Shown here: positions 24,024-32,945 of the stretch, in pieces
Numbering within the stretch: the first letter of the stretch is position 1
Layout: each line of letters begins with the position of its first letter
Position numbers and translations under genes: made by a program
Assembly (NCBI RefSeq): GCF_033783015.1
Contig: NZ_CP123907.1
Location: forward strand, 1,984,001-2,048,000
Origin: Corynebacterium sp. 21KM1197
Lineage (GTDB): Bacteria > Actinomycetota > Actinomycetes > Mycobacteriales > Mycobacteriaceae
Length of the DNA: 64,000 nucleotides
Direction of reading: 5' to 3'
The notes under the pieces: model-generated
Told to the model about the DNA's origin: nothing
The model's input: the letters and a program-made list of their open reading frames with translations, nothing else
Database searches by the model: none

Positions 24024-24938
24024 ATGATTCGTCCCCGCACCGCCCTCCTGAGCACCCTCGCCGTCGCCACGCTCACCACCCTGAGCGCCTGCTCCGGCGA
24101 CCTCTCTACCACCAACGCAGAGAACGACACCAGCACCATCGTCGCCTCCACCTCCGTGTGGGGTGACCTGGCCAGCGGCGTCACCGAGGGCACCGGCGTG
24201 GAGGTCACCTCGATCATCACCGGGAACGTCACCGACCCCCACCACTTCAGCCCCAGCGCCGCCGATATGGCCCGCGCCCACGGCGCATCCTTTGTGGTGG
24301 CCGGGGGTGGGGGCTACGATGCGTGGCTCTACGAGGGGTTAGACGATAGCCAGGTGATACACGCCCTGCCGCTCACCGCCCACACCCACGATCACGGAGC
24401 CAACGAGCAGAGCGGACACAGCGAGCACAGCGAAAACAGCGGGCACAGCACCAACGAAACCCCCATCACCAACGAGCACATCTGGTTCGACCTCGATTCC
24501 CTCTCCGAGGTGGCCCAAAAGATCGCCGATCGCGTACCCGGCGCGGACGCCACCGCCACCACAGAGGAACTCGCGCGCCTCAAGGAGCGGCTGGCAGCCC
24601 TCCCCCAGGCTCGGGTAGCTCAGACGGAACCCATCGCGGATTACCTCATCGAGGATTCTCCCCTGGAGGAGGTCACACCCCGGGGATACCGGCATGCCAC
24701 CCTGGCAGAGAGCGAGCCCGCCGCCGCCGATCTCGCGGAGTTCCTGGAACTTATCAATTCCGGCGAAATTGATGCTTTAGTTTATAACCCGCAAACCGCC
24801 ACGGACATGACCAAACGCATCCGCCAGGCGGCCAAGGATAAGGGAATCGCCATCGTGGAGGTCTACGAAACACCAGCGGAAGGGCAAGATACCATCAACT
24901 TCCTTACCCAAGCGATTAATAATTTTGAATTGATTTAG
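24024..24938 (+). CDS. znuA: Zinc ABC transporter substrate-binding lipoprotein
   Basis: This cluster 9 (ZnuA/TroA-type) protein captures Zn2+ (or Mn2+) outside the membrane. The signal peptide ends in the lipobox LSAC (Cys ~22). The metal ligands are visible as His in VTDPHHFSPSAADM, a His-rich mobile loop (ALPLTAHTHDHGANEQSGHS) and His in NEHIWFDLDSLSEVAQKIAD, with a late Asp/Glu-containing segment around VYNPQTATDM. The His-rich loop is enlarged by a 9-base tandem repeat. ATG 24024 is taken, six bases after AGGTGG; GTG 24015 is possible. Position next to the LacI-type regulator locus corresponds to C. glutamicum cg2911. Confidence 0.88.
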   Translation: MIRPRTALLSTLAVATLTTLSACSGDLSTTNAENDTSTIVASTSVWGDLASGVTEGTGVEVTSIITGNVTDPHHFSPSAADMARAHGASFVVAGGGGYDAWLYEGLDDSQVIHALPLTAHTHDHGANEQSGHSEHSENSGHSTNETPITNEHIWFDLDSLSEVAQKIADRVPGADATATTEELARLKERLAALPQARVAQTEPIADYLIEDSPLEEVTPRGYRHATLAESEPAAADLAEFLELINSGEIDALVYNPQTATDMTKRIRQAAKDKGIAIVEVYETPAEGQDTINFLTQAINNFELI

Positions 24939-24947
24939 TATTAAACG

Positions 24948-26516
24948 GTGCTAAGTTTTCTCGACGGACACGTACTTCTGACCATCTTCATCGTCATCAC
25001 GGCGGGCACCATCTTCGGGGCGATCCCCTTTGGCCCGCTGCGCTTCGGGGCGGCGGGCGCGCTCTTTGTGGGCCTGGCCATCGGCCCCTTCGTCAATGTC
25101 CCGGCGGAATCCCTGGCGCTCTTCCAGGAGCTGGGCCTGGGTCTGTTTGTGTACATGCTCGGCCTGGAGGCCGGGGAAACGTTCTTCCGGGACGTCAAGG
25201 AACAACTCGGCATGATGGTGGCGGCCCTCATCGCGGTCACCCTGGCCGCCGTCACCGCCGTGCTCGGCTCCGGGCTTTTGGGCATTACCCGCGAGGTGGC
25301 CCTGGGCGTGTTCTCGGGCGCGCTCACCTCCACGCCCTCGCTCTCCCTGGCGCAGGAGCAAACCGGCTCGGATAGCCCCGCCGTGGGTTATTCCCTGGGG
25401 TATCCCACCGGCGTGATCCTGGCTATCCTCCTGGTGGCCTTCACCATCGGACGCAATTGGAAGGCCTCGCGGGATCAGGAGAACCCCGATGAGAAGATCC
25501 TGCGCTTGGTGCGCATCTCCGTGACCAAGGAGCCGCAGTGGGAGAACCTGGAGGAACAGTGGGCCGAGCAGTTCCGCCTATGCACCATTCGCCGGGGCGG
25601 CCGCACCCGCGTGGCCACGGACCCCGCCACCATCGAGCGCAGCGATACCGTGGTCATGCTCACCACCAAGGCCGCGCTGCCGCACCTGATCCGCACCCTG
25701 GGACGTCGCCTCGGCCCGGTATCCACCCAGCAGGGCGGCAATCTCACGGTGCAGAATTACCGGGTGTCCAATAAGGACATCGCGGGCAATGCCATCGCCA
25801 ATCTCCCGTTGTATGACAAGCACCGGGCACAGGTGGTGCGGATCCGCCGTGGCGATGACACCATCCTGCCCACCGATGAGACCACCCTGGAGGCCGGGGA
25901 CATCGTGGAGATGGTCATGCCCACCTCCCGCGCGGAGGATGTGCGCAATTACCTGGGCGATTCCATTCAGGATTTCTCCGAGCTGGACTGGATCGCGGCC
26001 GCTGGCGGCCTGGTGGTGGGCTTCCTCATGGCGCTCATCGAGGTGCCGTTGCCCGGCGGTTCCTCCTTTGCCCTGGGGGCCGCCGCCGGTCCCCTGCTGG
26101 CGGGCATCCTGCTCGGCTCGCTGGGGCGTACCGGGCGCACCGCCTGGCAGTTGCCCCGCACGGCCAATTACACGCTGCGCCAGTTTGGCCTCATGCTCTT
26201 TCTCGCGGCGGTGGGCACGGCCTCCGGGCCCGCGTTCGCGGAAACGGCGTTCAGCATGGACGGTTTGCGCTCCATCGCCCTGGCGGCCGCCGTGTGTCTG
26301 GTGGGTGCGGGTAGTTTCTTAATCATGTGCTGGGCCATGGGGCAGTCCTCTACCCGCTCCAATGGTGGCATGTCCGGCCTGCTCGGCCAGCCCGCGGTGT
26401 TGCAGTACGCGCTGCAAAACGCCTCGGACTCTAGGATTATGTCCGGCTATACCGCCGCCTTTGCCATTGCCCTCGTGTACAAGATCATAATTATTCCGGT
26501 GATGCTCGTTGTCTAG
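24948..26516 (+). CDS. AAE-family (aspartate:alanine exchanger-like) transporter with two RCK_C domains
   Basis: The 522-residue membrane protein shows the YidE/AspT duplication: five or so N-terminal helices (LTIFIVITAGTIFGAIPFGP..., LGLGLFVYMLGLEAGETFF), a cytoplasmic middle with two TrkA-C-type ligand-binding domains (about residues 180-250 and 265-335, the second containing LEAGDIVEMVMP), then a second set of helices with GPLLAGILLGSLGRTGRTAW and a Q-P-A-V-L-Q-Y-A motif near the end. Family members exchange small carboxylates. It starts with GTG nine bases after the znuA stop and overlaps the ATPase gene, so it is embedded in the zinc operon. Why it sits here is unknown. Confidence 0.85.
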   Translation: MLSFLDGHVLLTIFIVITAGTIFGAIPFGPLRFGAAGALFVGLAIGPFVNVPAESLALFQELGLGLFVYMLGLEAGETFFRDVKEQLGMMVAALIAVTLAAVTAVLGSGLLGITREVALGVFSGALTSTPSLSLAQEQTGSDSPAVGYSLGYPTGVILAILLVAFTIGRNWKASRDQENPDEKILRLVRISVTKEPQWENLEEQWAEQFRLCTIRRGGRTRVATDPATIERSDTVVMLTTKAALPHLIRTLGRRLGPVSTQQGGNLTVQNYRVSNKDIAGNAIANLPLYDKHRAQVVRIRRGDDTILPTDETTLEAGDIVEMVMPTSRAEDVRNYLGDSIQDFSELDWIAAAGGLVVGFLMALIEVPLPGGSSFALGAAAGPLLAGILLGSLGRTGRTAWQLPRTANYTLRQFGLMLFLAAVGTASGPAFAETAFSMDGLRSIALAAAVCLVGAGSFLIMCWAMGQSSTRSNGGMSGLLGQPAVLQYALQNASDSRIMSGYTAAFAIALVYKIIIIPVMLVV

Positions 26517-27216
26517 TCCCCTCGTTTTCTCCCGCGCCGCGCTCGCTCCCCTGTGGTCAGGCCTGGATTTCCAGGTGCGCCCCGGCGAGTTCCTCACGGT
26601 GCTCGGCCCCAACGGCGTCGGTAAGTCCACGCTGCTGGGCGCGATCATGGGCACGCGCCCGCTCAGCGCGGGGGAGATTCGGGCCACCGAGAAGATCGGT
26701 TTCATCCCGCAACAGCGCATGTTCCCCGCCGATCTTCCGCTGCGCGCCCGCGATCTGGTCTCCCTGGCGCTGCGCCACGGGGTGCTGCGCGGGCGCTCGC
26801 CGCGCCGAGGGGACGTCGATAAGGCACTCGCCGCCGTGGGTGCCACCGGAATCGCGGAGCACCGCGTGGGGTTGCTCTCCGGGGGGCAGCAGCAACTGGT
26901 GCGCCAGGCCCAGGCGCTGGCCACGGACCCGGCGTTGGTGCTTGCCGACGAACCCCTGCTCAGCCTTGACCCCGCCGCCCAGGCGGCCACGGTGGCGCGG
27001 CTCGATGCTTATCGACGCTCCCGCGACGCCGCCATCGTCTTTGTCACCCACAGCATTAACCCCGTGCTGGCGGTGACCGACCGGGTGCTCTACCTCGGGC
27101 CGCACGGGCACCTGGTGGGCACCGTGGACGAGGTCATGCGCTCCGAAACCCTCAGCGCGCTCTACGGCTCCCCGGTGGACGTGGTGCGCGTGAACGACCG
27201 ACTGGTGGTGCTCTAA
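26509..27216 (+). CDS. znuC: Zinc ABC transporter ATP-binding protein
   Basis: The 235-residue protein energises the zinc uptake system. Walker A is GPNGVGKSTLL (residues ~33-43), the Q-loop is near IGFIPQQRMFP, the ABC signature is LLSGGQQQLVRQAQAL and Walker B is ALVLADEPLLSLD, with the switch His in FVTHSINP. The TTG start at 26509 overlaps the stop of the upstream transporter gene by eight bases, which supports coupling; no better start is present. The stop abuts the permease ATG. Confidence 0.9.
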   Translation: MSSPLVFSRAALAPLWSGLDFQVRPGEFLTVLGPNGVGKSTLLGAIMGTRPLSAGEIRATEKIGFIPQQRMFPADLPLRARDLVSLALRHGVLRGRSPRRGDVDKALAAVGATGIAEHRVGLLSGGQQQLVRQAQALATDPALVLADEPLLSLDPAAQAATVARLDAYRRSRDAAIVFVTHSINPVLAVTDRVLYLGPHGHLVGTVDEVMRSETLSALYGSPVDVVRVNDRLVVL

Positions 27217-28065
27217 ATGTTCGTGGCGGATACCCTCTACCTGTTGAACGTGGACTTCGTGCAACAGGCCCTCATCGCGGCGGCGCTGCTGGGGCTGCTC
27301 TCCGGGGTGATCGCCCCGCTGATCGTGGTGCGGCAGATGTCCTTTTCCGTGCACGCCACCAGCGAACTTGCGCTCATGGGGGCCTCGGCGGCGCTGCTCG
27401 CGGGCCTCAACATCGGGCTGGGCGCGGTGGTGGGGTCCATCGCGGCAGCCATCGTGCTGGCGGTGCTGGGGCTGCGCGGCCAACAGGACAGCGCCATCGG
27501 CGTGGTGATGAGCTTTGGCCTGGGGCTTTCCGTGCTCTTCATTCACCTCTACCCCGGCAATTCCTCCACCGCGCTCACCCTGCTCACCGGGCAGATCGTG
27601 GGGGTTTCCTCCGCCTCCCTGTGGTGGCTGGCCGCCGTGACCGCCCTGGTGGTGGGCGCGGTGATCCTGTGGTGGCGTCCTCTGCTCTTTGCCAGCGCCG
27701 ATCCCCTCATGGCCGCCGCCTCCGGGGTGCCGGTGCGGCTCATTGCCGTGGGCTTCGCCGTGCTGGTGGGCCTGGCCGCCGCGCAATCGGTACAGATCGT
27801 GGGCGCGCTGCTGGTCATGGCGCTGCTGATTACCCCCGGCGCGGCCGCCGTCCAGGTCACCGCCTCCCCCCTGCGCGCGGTGCTGCTTTCCGTGATCTTC
27901 GCGGAGATCGCCGCCGTGGGCGGGCTGGTGCTCTCCCTGGCCCCGGGGCTGCCGGTTTCCGTGTTCGTGACCAGCCTGAGCTTTATCATCTACCTGCTGT
28001 GCCGGGGTGTGGGCTGGTGGCGCGGGCGCACGGTGCGCCGCGATGAGGTGCGCGCCCGGGGATAG
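27217..28065 (+). CDS. znuB: Zinc ABC transporter permease
   Basis: The 282-residue ABC-3 family permease has about eight membrane helices, with the typical N-terminal segment FVQQALIAAALLGLLSGVIAPLIVVRQMSFSVHATSELALMG split across the first two helices and the conserved VQIVGALLVMALLITPGAAAVQ near residue 190. The ATG directly follows the stop of the ATPase gene. Together with ZnuA and ZnuC it forms a complete importer, presumably repressed by Zur. Confidence 0.9.
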   Translation: MFVADTLYLLNVDFVQQALIAAALLGLLSGVIAPLIVVRQMSFSVHATSELALMGASAALLAGLNIGLGAVVGSIAAAIVLAVLGLRGQQDSAIGVVMSFGLGLSVLFIHLYPGNSSTALTLLTGQIVGVSSASLWWLAAVTALVVGAVILWWRPLLFASADPLMAAASGVPVRLIAVGFAVLVGLAAAQSVQIVGALLVMALLITPGAAAVQVTASPLRAVLLSVIFAEIAAVGGLVLSLAPGLPVSVFVTSLSFIIYLLCRGVGWWRGRTVRRDEVRARG

Positions 28066-28076
28066 AATCAGCGGTC

Positions 28077-28883
28077 ATGGAAACCCGCACCCTTGATTTC
28101 CAGGGCCACACCCGCCGCTACCACGTGGTGCTGCCGCCGCGCCCCACCGAGCACCCCGATCTCCTGCTCTACCTGCACGGCTCCCGCCAATCCGGCCGTG
28201 TCTCCCCACGCTTTACCGGCCACACCTTTGACGAGGCGGCCCGGCGCACCAATACCCTCCTGGTGTACCCGGACGGCGTGGGGCACCACTTCAACGACGC
28301 CCGCCGCGAACTCGACGAGCAGTGCCGCCACGAGGCTATCGACGACGTCTCCTTCCTCCGCGCGCTCATCTCCGGGTTTTCCCCCGCGCGGACCTTTGTC
28401 TGCGGATACTCCAACGGCGGGCACATGACCATGCGCCTTCTCCTGGAGGCACCCGGCGTGCTCGACGCCGCCGCGATCTTTGCCGCCACGCCCCCGGCGG
28501 AGGATAACCTGCTGGTTTCCACCACCTCCTACCACCCCACGCCGGTGCTCTTTATGCACGGCACCAAAGATCCCATCACGCCCTATGCGGGCGGGCGCGT
28601 GGAGTTGGAGGGGGCCGCACGCGGGGAAATGATGTCCGCCCCCGGCGGGGCCGCCTGGTGGGCCGGGCTCAACGGGCACACCGGCCAGCCGGAGGTGTCC
28701 CGGCCCAGCCCCAGCGTGGAGGTGAGCACCTGGGCGGGCGACCACCCGACGGTGCAATTATGGACGCTGCACGGGGTGGGTCACGTGGTGCCCTCCAACA
28801 AGGAATTTGCCGAGTCCCTGGGGCCCAGTACCGACGAGGTGATCGGGGCCGAGGTGGCGGCGGGGTTCTTTGGGTTGGGTTAA
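28077..28883 (+). CDS. LpqC/PHB-depolymerase-like alpha/beta hydrolase
   Basis: The 268-residue esterase has the alpha/beta-hydrolase nucleophile elbow GYSNGG (residues ~118-123), an oxyanion segment YLHGSRQSG, a candidate acid in LFMHGTKDPITPYAGG and the catalytic His in LHGVGHVVPS. These match the poly(3-hydroxybutyrate) depolymerase/feruloyl-esterase group (Esterase_phb, LpqC). There is no signal peptide in this start, so it may be cytoplasmic or exported by another route. It begins 12 bases after the zinc permease and may be co-transcribed. The natural substrate is unknown. Confidence 0.85.
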   Translation: METRTLDFQGHTRRYHVVLPPRPTEHPDLLLYLHGSRQSGRVSPRFTGHTFDEAARRTNTLLVYPDGVGHHFNDARRELDEQCRHEAIDDVSFLRALISGFSPARTFVCGYSNGGHMTMRLLLEAPGVLDAAAIFAATPPAEDNLLVSTTSYHPTPVLFMHGTKDPITPYAGGRVELEGAARGEMMSAPGGAAWWAGLNGHTGQPEVSRPSPSVEVSTWAGDHPTVQLWTLHGVGHVVPSNKEFAESLGPSTDEVIGAEVAAGFFGLG

Positions 28884-28906
28884 CAATTACCTGGTGAAGG
28901 CGGCAC

Positions 28907-28935
28907 TTGACACCATGATCGTATTCTCGTAGTCT
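28907..28935 (+). promoter_or_regulatory. Sigma-A-type promoter for the YfbU-domain gene
   Basis: TTGACA (28907-28912) and TAGTCT (28930-28935) are separated by 17 bases, a near-consensus housekeeping promoter. It lies just upstream of the YfbU-domain gene, with AAAGGA placed before its ATG at 28974. This is one of the strongest promoters visible in the window. Confidence 0.65.
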
Positions 28936-28973
28936 TTAAACGAATTCAGAGAATACAGAAGGAAAGGATTAGA

Positions 28974-29723
28974 ATGAACCCCATAACCATCAGACTGAAC
29001 AAGGAGCTGAAGGACCTTATCGCCCAGCAGGCACAACTTGCTGGCACCACGCAAAGCGACTACATACGCCAAATCCTTGAAGCGCATGTAGACCAGACCC
29101 ACGCCAACCAAGCGTCGCCAGCCCCCTCTCCAGACAAAACCCTCACGCTTACAGAAAGAACTTACCTAGCACTCGGCCACCAAGCACTACTTGCAGCACA
29201 AGGAGATCTTCCCAAGGAAAAATACAATGCCGAAAAGGTACTCCTTCACCTTGAAGCCCTAGAACATGGGTACGCAGGAGAGTATGGAAACATACTAGCC
29301 CCGACCGAATTCGGACTAAGCATCAGCGAATGCAACTTTGTAAAAGATATACTTGACATGTTTAGAGTTATTAAATACAGTGTCGGAAACCTAGGGAATG
29401 AAGGATGGAAAAAGATCAACATCACCAACGCTGAACACTACGGATCATTCCAAGGTTTCGACCATCAGATAGACCTAGAAAGTAGAATGTCTAGCTATGT
29501 CGATTTTCTCAATAAGGATCACCGGTGGGAAGAGCAGAAAATCGTCATGGAGAAAAATCATGGCAATTCATATAGGGAAATGATACCCACATACCGCTCA
29601 ATGCTTGCCGCCTTTAAGCCAATATGGAGAAAACTTTCAAGTCAAGGAAAACGACTACACCTCACAGCCGAGGAGATTCAATCAATAATTGAAGCTTCTA
29701 TCAATCGCACATACTCCAGCTAA
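28974..29723 (+). CDS. Ribbon-helix-helix plus YfbU-domain protein
   Basis: Residues 1-40 form a ribbon-helix-helix-like segment (ITIRLNKELKDLIAQQAQLAGTTQSDYIRQIL). After a Pro/Ser linker, residues ~55-245 match YfbU: LTLTERTYLALGHQ, the Y-G...L.ISECNFVKDILDMFRVIKYS stretch, GSFQGFDHQIDLESRMSSYVDFL, and the C-terminal LHLTAEEIQSIIEASI, corresponding to E. coli YfbU LSANEINQIINA. YfbU has been linked to cell death control but its activity is not settled. The gene is A+T-rich and unlike its neighbours in codon use, which suggests horizontal transfer together with the downstream Abi gene. Confidence 0.8.
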   Translation: MNPITIRLNKELKDLIAQQAQLAGTTQSDYIRQILEAHVDQTHANQASPAPSPDKTLTLTERTYLALGHQALLAAQGDLPKEKYNAEKVLLHLEALEHGYAGEYGNILAPTEFGLSISECNFVKDILDMFRVIKYSVGNLGNEGWKKINITNAEHYGSFQGFDHQIDLESRMSSYVDFLNKDHRWEEQKIVMEKNHGNSYREMIPTYRSMLAAFKPIWRKLSSQGKRLHLTAEEIQSIIEASINRTYSS

Positions 29724-29733
29724 AATTAAAACA

Positions 29734-29802
29734 ACGCCCCTCAGGGGCTAGCCTGAGGGGCGTGGGGTATGGTGCGCCAACCTACATTGACGCTCTCCAC
29801 AA
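29734..29802 (+). ncRNA. Candidate structured RNA between YfbU and Abi genes
   Basis: A perfect 12-base-pair hairpin, ACGCCCCTCAGG (29734-29745) with CCTGAGGGGCGT (29752-29763), is followed by GGGGTATGGTGCGCCAACC and then a CTCTCC, which can form a second nested stem (GGGG/CTCC outside, GGT/ACC inside). There is no T-tract on the plus strand, so the first hairpin is not a normal terminator for the upstream gene; in the minus direction it would be followed by TGTTTTAATTTTA. Structured RNAs upstream of Abi_2/AbiF genes have been described (abiF RNA motif); whether this belongs to that class is my inference. Confidence 0.5.
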
Positions 29803-30537
29803 ATGAAAGTACCACACATGTCCCTAGAAAGCAAAAAAGCACTGGAAGCCATGCTCGGCGCCCCCAGACTCGACAGATACCTCCTAGAAACACAGAACAA
29901 CCTGAGCGAAGCCGTAGAGCTATACCACTGGAACGTTCGGCTCGCCGGAGCTCTCCACTCTCAGCTCTCATACTTTGAAGTACTAACCCGCAACGCAATG
30001 GACAAGGCCCTCCGCGAATGGAACTCTATTGAGTGCGGACACAACGACTGGACAGTTGAACACAAAACAGCCCCACTCCTATACTCCATGATTCGCCGCC
30101 CCATCGACCAAGCCCGGCGAAGGGCCGAAAAAATAGCCCAAAGTAAGTCAAGCTATTTAGGGAACCAGAACGTCTACATAACCCACGATGATATTATAGC
30201 CCAGTTAACACTCGGCAATTGGTCCAACTTGCTCGGAGAAGCATTGCCAATCCACAAGCCGAACTCTAAAATCCTATGGGAAGCCTGCCTGCACACAGCA
30301 TTCCCCCATATAGAAAATTCTGACCAATCGCGAGAAAACTTAGGCAAAAAGTTTGAAAGGCTAACGCGACTAAGAAATCGCGTCGCCCACCAAGAGAATC
30401 TCTTAAAGACAAACGTACGACACAGAATCAACGACTCACTCAGTGTTTTACGTTCCATAAACCCAGAATACCCTCGCTGGGTTATGTCTAATAATCAGAT
30501 TAGACAGATAGCCCGCGAGGATCCTAGAAAAAGATAA
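29803..30537 (+). CDS. Abi-like (AbiD/AbiF, HEPN) protein
   Basis: The 244-residue protein matches the Abi_2 family: LEAMLGAPRLDRYLLETQ near the N-terminus, ELYHWNVRLAGALHSQLSYFEVLTRNAMDKAL, and the C-terminal RLTRLRNRVAHQE, which contains the R-x4-6-H catalytic motif of HEPN ribonucleases. Such proteins abort phage infection by RNA cleavage. ATG 29803 is taken; ATG 29818 is in frame and GAAAG (29804-29808) sits ahead of it. It is A+T-rich and paired with the YfbU gene through a structured spacer. It ends seven bases before the convergent rlmB-like gene. Confidence 0.82.
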   Translation: MKVPHMSLESKKALEAMLGAPRLDRYLLETQNNLSEAVELYHWNVRLAGALHSQLSYFEVLTRNAMDKALREWNSIECGHNDWTVEHKTAPLLYSMIRRPIDQARRRAEKIAQSKSSYLGNQNVYITHDDIIAQLTLGNWSNLLGEALPIHKPNSKILWEACLHTAFPHIENSDQSRENLGKKFERLTRLRNRVAHQENLLKTNVRHRINDSLSVLRSINPEYPRWVMSNNQIRQIAREDPRKR

Positions 30538-30543
30538 AAGAGT

Positions 30544-31503
30544 CTATTCTAGAGCTCTCGCCACCCGCCGCTGCCGCGCGAACTCGGAGAGTACCGCGCC
30601 CGCCGCCACGGAGGCGTTGAGGGATTCCACCCAGGATTCCATCGGAATGGACATCAGCACGTCGCAGTTCTCCCGCACCAGACGGGAGAGCCCCTTGCCC
30701 TCGGAACCGATCACGATCACCACGGGGTCCGTGCCGCCGTCGTAAGTATCCAGGGTGTGCTGCCCACCGGCCTCCAACCCCACGATCTGATACCCAGAGC
30801 GCTTGAACTCCTCGATGGTGCGGTTCAGGTTGGTGGCGCGCGCCACCGGCAGGCGCGCGGCGGTGCCCGCCGAGGTGCGCCAGGTTACCGCCGTGACGGA
30901 GGCCGAGCGCCGCTCGGGAATAATCACGCCGTGCCCGCCAAAGGCCGCCGTGGAGCGGATCACCGCGCCCAGGTTTCGGGGATCGGTGATGTTATCCAGG
31001 ATCACCACCATGCCGGGTTCGCCGCTGTCCGCGATGCCCCCGATGAGGTCGTGCACATCGGCGTAATCGTAGGGCGGGATTTGCAGCCCGATGCCTTGGT
31101 GGAGGGTGTTGCCGGTGAGTTTATCCAGTTCCTGGCGCTGCACCTCCACCACGGAGATTCCCCGGGCGTTGGCAATGGACACCGCCTCGGAGAGCCGATC
31201 ATCGTGCCCGGTACCCACGGCCACCATCAACTGGGTGGCCGGAACCTTAGCGCGCAGACACTCCACCACGGGGTTGCGGCCCACCACCAGTTCCACGGTG
31301 TCCTTGTTCTTGGTGTGCCGCCCGGAATTGCGGCGCTCGCGCTCTAGTTTCCGCTGGTGGGCGGCGTGGTACACGCGATCTTCCGCCTTGGGCGTGGGCC
31401 CCTTGCCGCGCAGGCCACGGCGGCGCTGCCCGCCGGAGCCCTTGGTGGCTCCCTTTTTGTTGCTCTTGCGCAGGGCACCGCGCCGCTTATTGTTTCCGGG
31501 CAT
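30544..31503 (-). CDS. rlmB: 23S rRNA 2'-O-methyltransferase, TrmH/RlmB family
   Basis: This SpoU-class enzyme methylates ribose in 23S rRNA (Gm2251 in E. coli). The first ~50 residues are very basic ([20 protein letters not shown]), typical of the actinobacterial versions. A substrate-binding domain follows ([16 protein letters not shown]). The trefoil-knot SAM site shows the three SpoU motifs: [38 protein letters not shown] and [16 protein letters not shown]. The gene lies immediately downstream of cysS in the same direction, a common actinobacterial pairing. Confidence 0.93.
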   Translation of the reverse strand: MPGNNKRRGALRKSNKKGATKGSGGQRRRGLRGKGPTPKAEDRVYHAAHQRKLERERRNSGRHTKNKDTVELVVGRNPVVECLRAKVPATQLMVAVGTGHDDRLSEAVSIANARGISVVEVQRQELDKLTGNTLHQGIGLQIPPYDYADVHDLIGGIADSGEPGMVVILDNITDPRNLGAVIRSTAAFGGHGVIIPERRSASVTAVTWRTSAGTAARLPVARATNLNRTIEEFKRSGYQIVGLEAGGQHTLDTYDGGTDPVVIVIGSEGKGLSRLVRENCDVLMSIPMESWVESLNASVAAGAVLSEFARQRRVARALE

Positions 31504-31531
31504 GTATTCCTCCGTGTCCTTTTCTTTTCTC

Positions 31532-32920
31532 TCAGCGTTCCTTGAGCGCCCACTGCGCGCCCTCGGGGGTGTCGGTGACCTCGATGCCTGCGGCGGCCAG
31601 ACGATCGCGCACCTCGTCGGCCACGGTCCAGTTCTTCTCCACGCGGGCCTGGGCGCGCCGCTGTAATTCCGCTTGCACCAGAATATCCAAGGCCGCGTGC
31701 GCCGTCTCGCCGGTGTCGGTGTTCTCGGCCCAGTCGTAAGGATCCACGCCCAGCACGCTCGTCATGGCGCGCACCTGGGAACCGATCTCGCGGGCGCGAT
31801 CCTCCTCCCCGGCCGCCAGGGCGGAGTTCCCGGCGCGCACGGCGGTGTGGATCTCCGCCAGGGCGCGGGGCACGGAGAGGTCCTCGTTCATGGCGGCGTC
31901 GAAGGCTTCCGGCCGGGTGCCCAGGGGCACCTCGCCCAGGCGGTGCAGGAAGTCCTCGATGCGACGGTACCCGGCGGCAGCCTCGTGCAGGGCGGCCTCC
32001 GAGTATTCCAGCACGCTGCGGTAATGGGCGCTGCCCAGGTAATAGCGCAGTTCCACGGGGCGCACCAGGGTGAGGATGTGCGGCACGGAGAGCACGTTGC
32101 CCAGGGACTTGGACATCTTCTCTCCCGACATGGTCACCCAGTGATTATGCAACCAGTAGCGGGCAAAGCCGTCCCCGGCGGCGTGAGACTGCGCGGCCTC
32201 GTTCTCGTGGTGCGGGAATTGCAGGTCAAGCCCGCCGCAGTGAATATCGAACTCCCCGCCCAGGTAGTAGGTGGCCATCGCGGAGCATTCCAGGTGCCAG
32301 CCGGGGCGACCCTCGCCCCACGGCGTGGGCCAGGCGGGCTCGCCAGGCTTGGCGGCCTTCCACAGGGCGAAGTCCCGGGGGCTGCGTTTGCCATAGCAAT
32401 CCGTCTCGCCCTGCTCCATCTCCTCTACGCGGTTGCCGGAGAGAGCGCCGTAATCGGAGCCCTCGGCGGCAGCCCAGGCGGCCACGTCGAAGTACACGGA
32501 GCCCTCGGCGGGGTAGGCAAAGCCGGCGTCGATAAGCCGCTGCATGTACCCCACCATCTGGGTGACGTGCCCGGTGGCGCGCGGCTCCACCGAGGGGGGC
32601 AACACGCCGAGGGTGTTATACGCCCAGGTGAACTCGCGCTCGTAGGTGCTCACCCATTCCCACCAGGGGCGGCCGTGCTCGGCGGCCTTGGTGAGGATCT
32701 TGTCATCAATATCGGTGACGTTGCGGACAAAGGCTACGTCATAGCCCTGGGCGCTCAGCCAGCGGCGCAGAATGTCAAAGGCCACGCCGGAGCGCACGTG
32801 CCCGATGTGCGGCTGGGCCTGGGGAGTGGCCCCACACAGGTACACGCTGGCCTTGCCTTCGCGCAGGGGGGTGAACTCCCGCAGGCTGCGGGTACCGGTG
32901 TCATAGAGGCTTAAAGTCAC
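31532..32920 (-). CDS. cysS: Cysteinyl-tRNA synthetase
   Basis: CysS charges tRNA-Cys. The 462-residue class I enzyme has the HIGH motif as PHIGHVRSG, zinc ligands starting with [15 protein letters not shown] and [10 protein letters not shown], and the KMSKS motif as [11 protein letters not shown] 32920 gives the normal N-terminus ([16 protein letters not shown]). TACACT, a good -10 element, lies at 32933-32928, so the mRNA would begin at or next to the start codon: a leaderless transcript. A longer open frame to 33007 enters the end of nagB and is unlikely. Confidence 0.95.
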   Translation of the reverse strand: MTLSLYDTGTRSLREFTPLREGKASVYLCGATPQAQPHIGHVRSGVAFDILRRWLSAQGYDVAFVRNVTDIDDKILTKAAEHGRPWWEWVSTYEREFTWAYNTLGVLPPSVEPRATGHVTQMVGYMQRLIDAGFAYPAEGSVYFDVAAWAAAEGSDYGALSGNRVEEMEQGETDCYGKRSPRDFALWKAAKPGEPAWPTPWGEGRPGWHLECSAMATYYLGGEFDIHCGGLDLQFPHHENEAAQSHAAGDGFARYWLHNHWVTMSGEKMSKSLGNVLSVPHILTLVRPVELRYYLGSAHYRSVLEYSEAALHEAAAGYRRIEDFLHRLGEVPLGTRPEAFDAAMNEDLSVPRALAEIHTAVRAGNSALAAGEEDRAREIGSQVRAMTSVLGVDPYDWAENTDTGETAHAALDILVQAELQRRAQARVEKNWTVADEVRDRLAAAGIEVTDTPEGAQWALKER

Positions 32921-32927
32921 GCCTCTT

Positions 32928-32933
32928 AGTGTA
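32928..32933 (-). promoter_or_regulatory. -10 element for leaderless cysS mRNA
   Basis: TACACT on the minus strand ends eight bases before the GTG start of cysS. With the usual 6-8 base distance to the transcription start, the message would begin with the start codon. Leaderless mRNAs are frequent in corynebacteria. Confidence 0.45.
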
Positions 32934-32945
32934 ACTCCCCGCAGG

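Noticed and set aside
29734..29763. A terminator for the YfbU gene
   Set aside because: The stem is strong but no T-tract follows in the direction of the gene; the T-rich side is upstream, so I list the segment as a candidate structured RNA.
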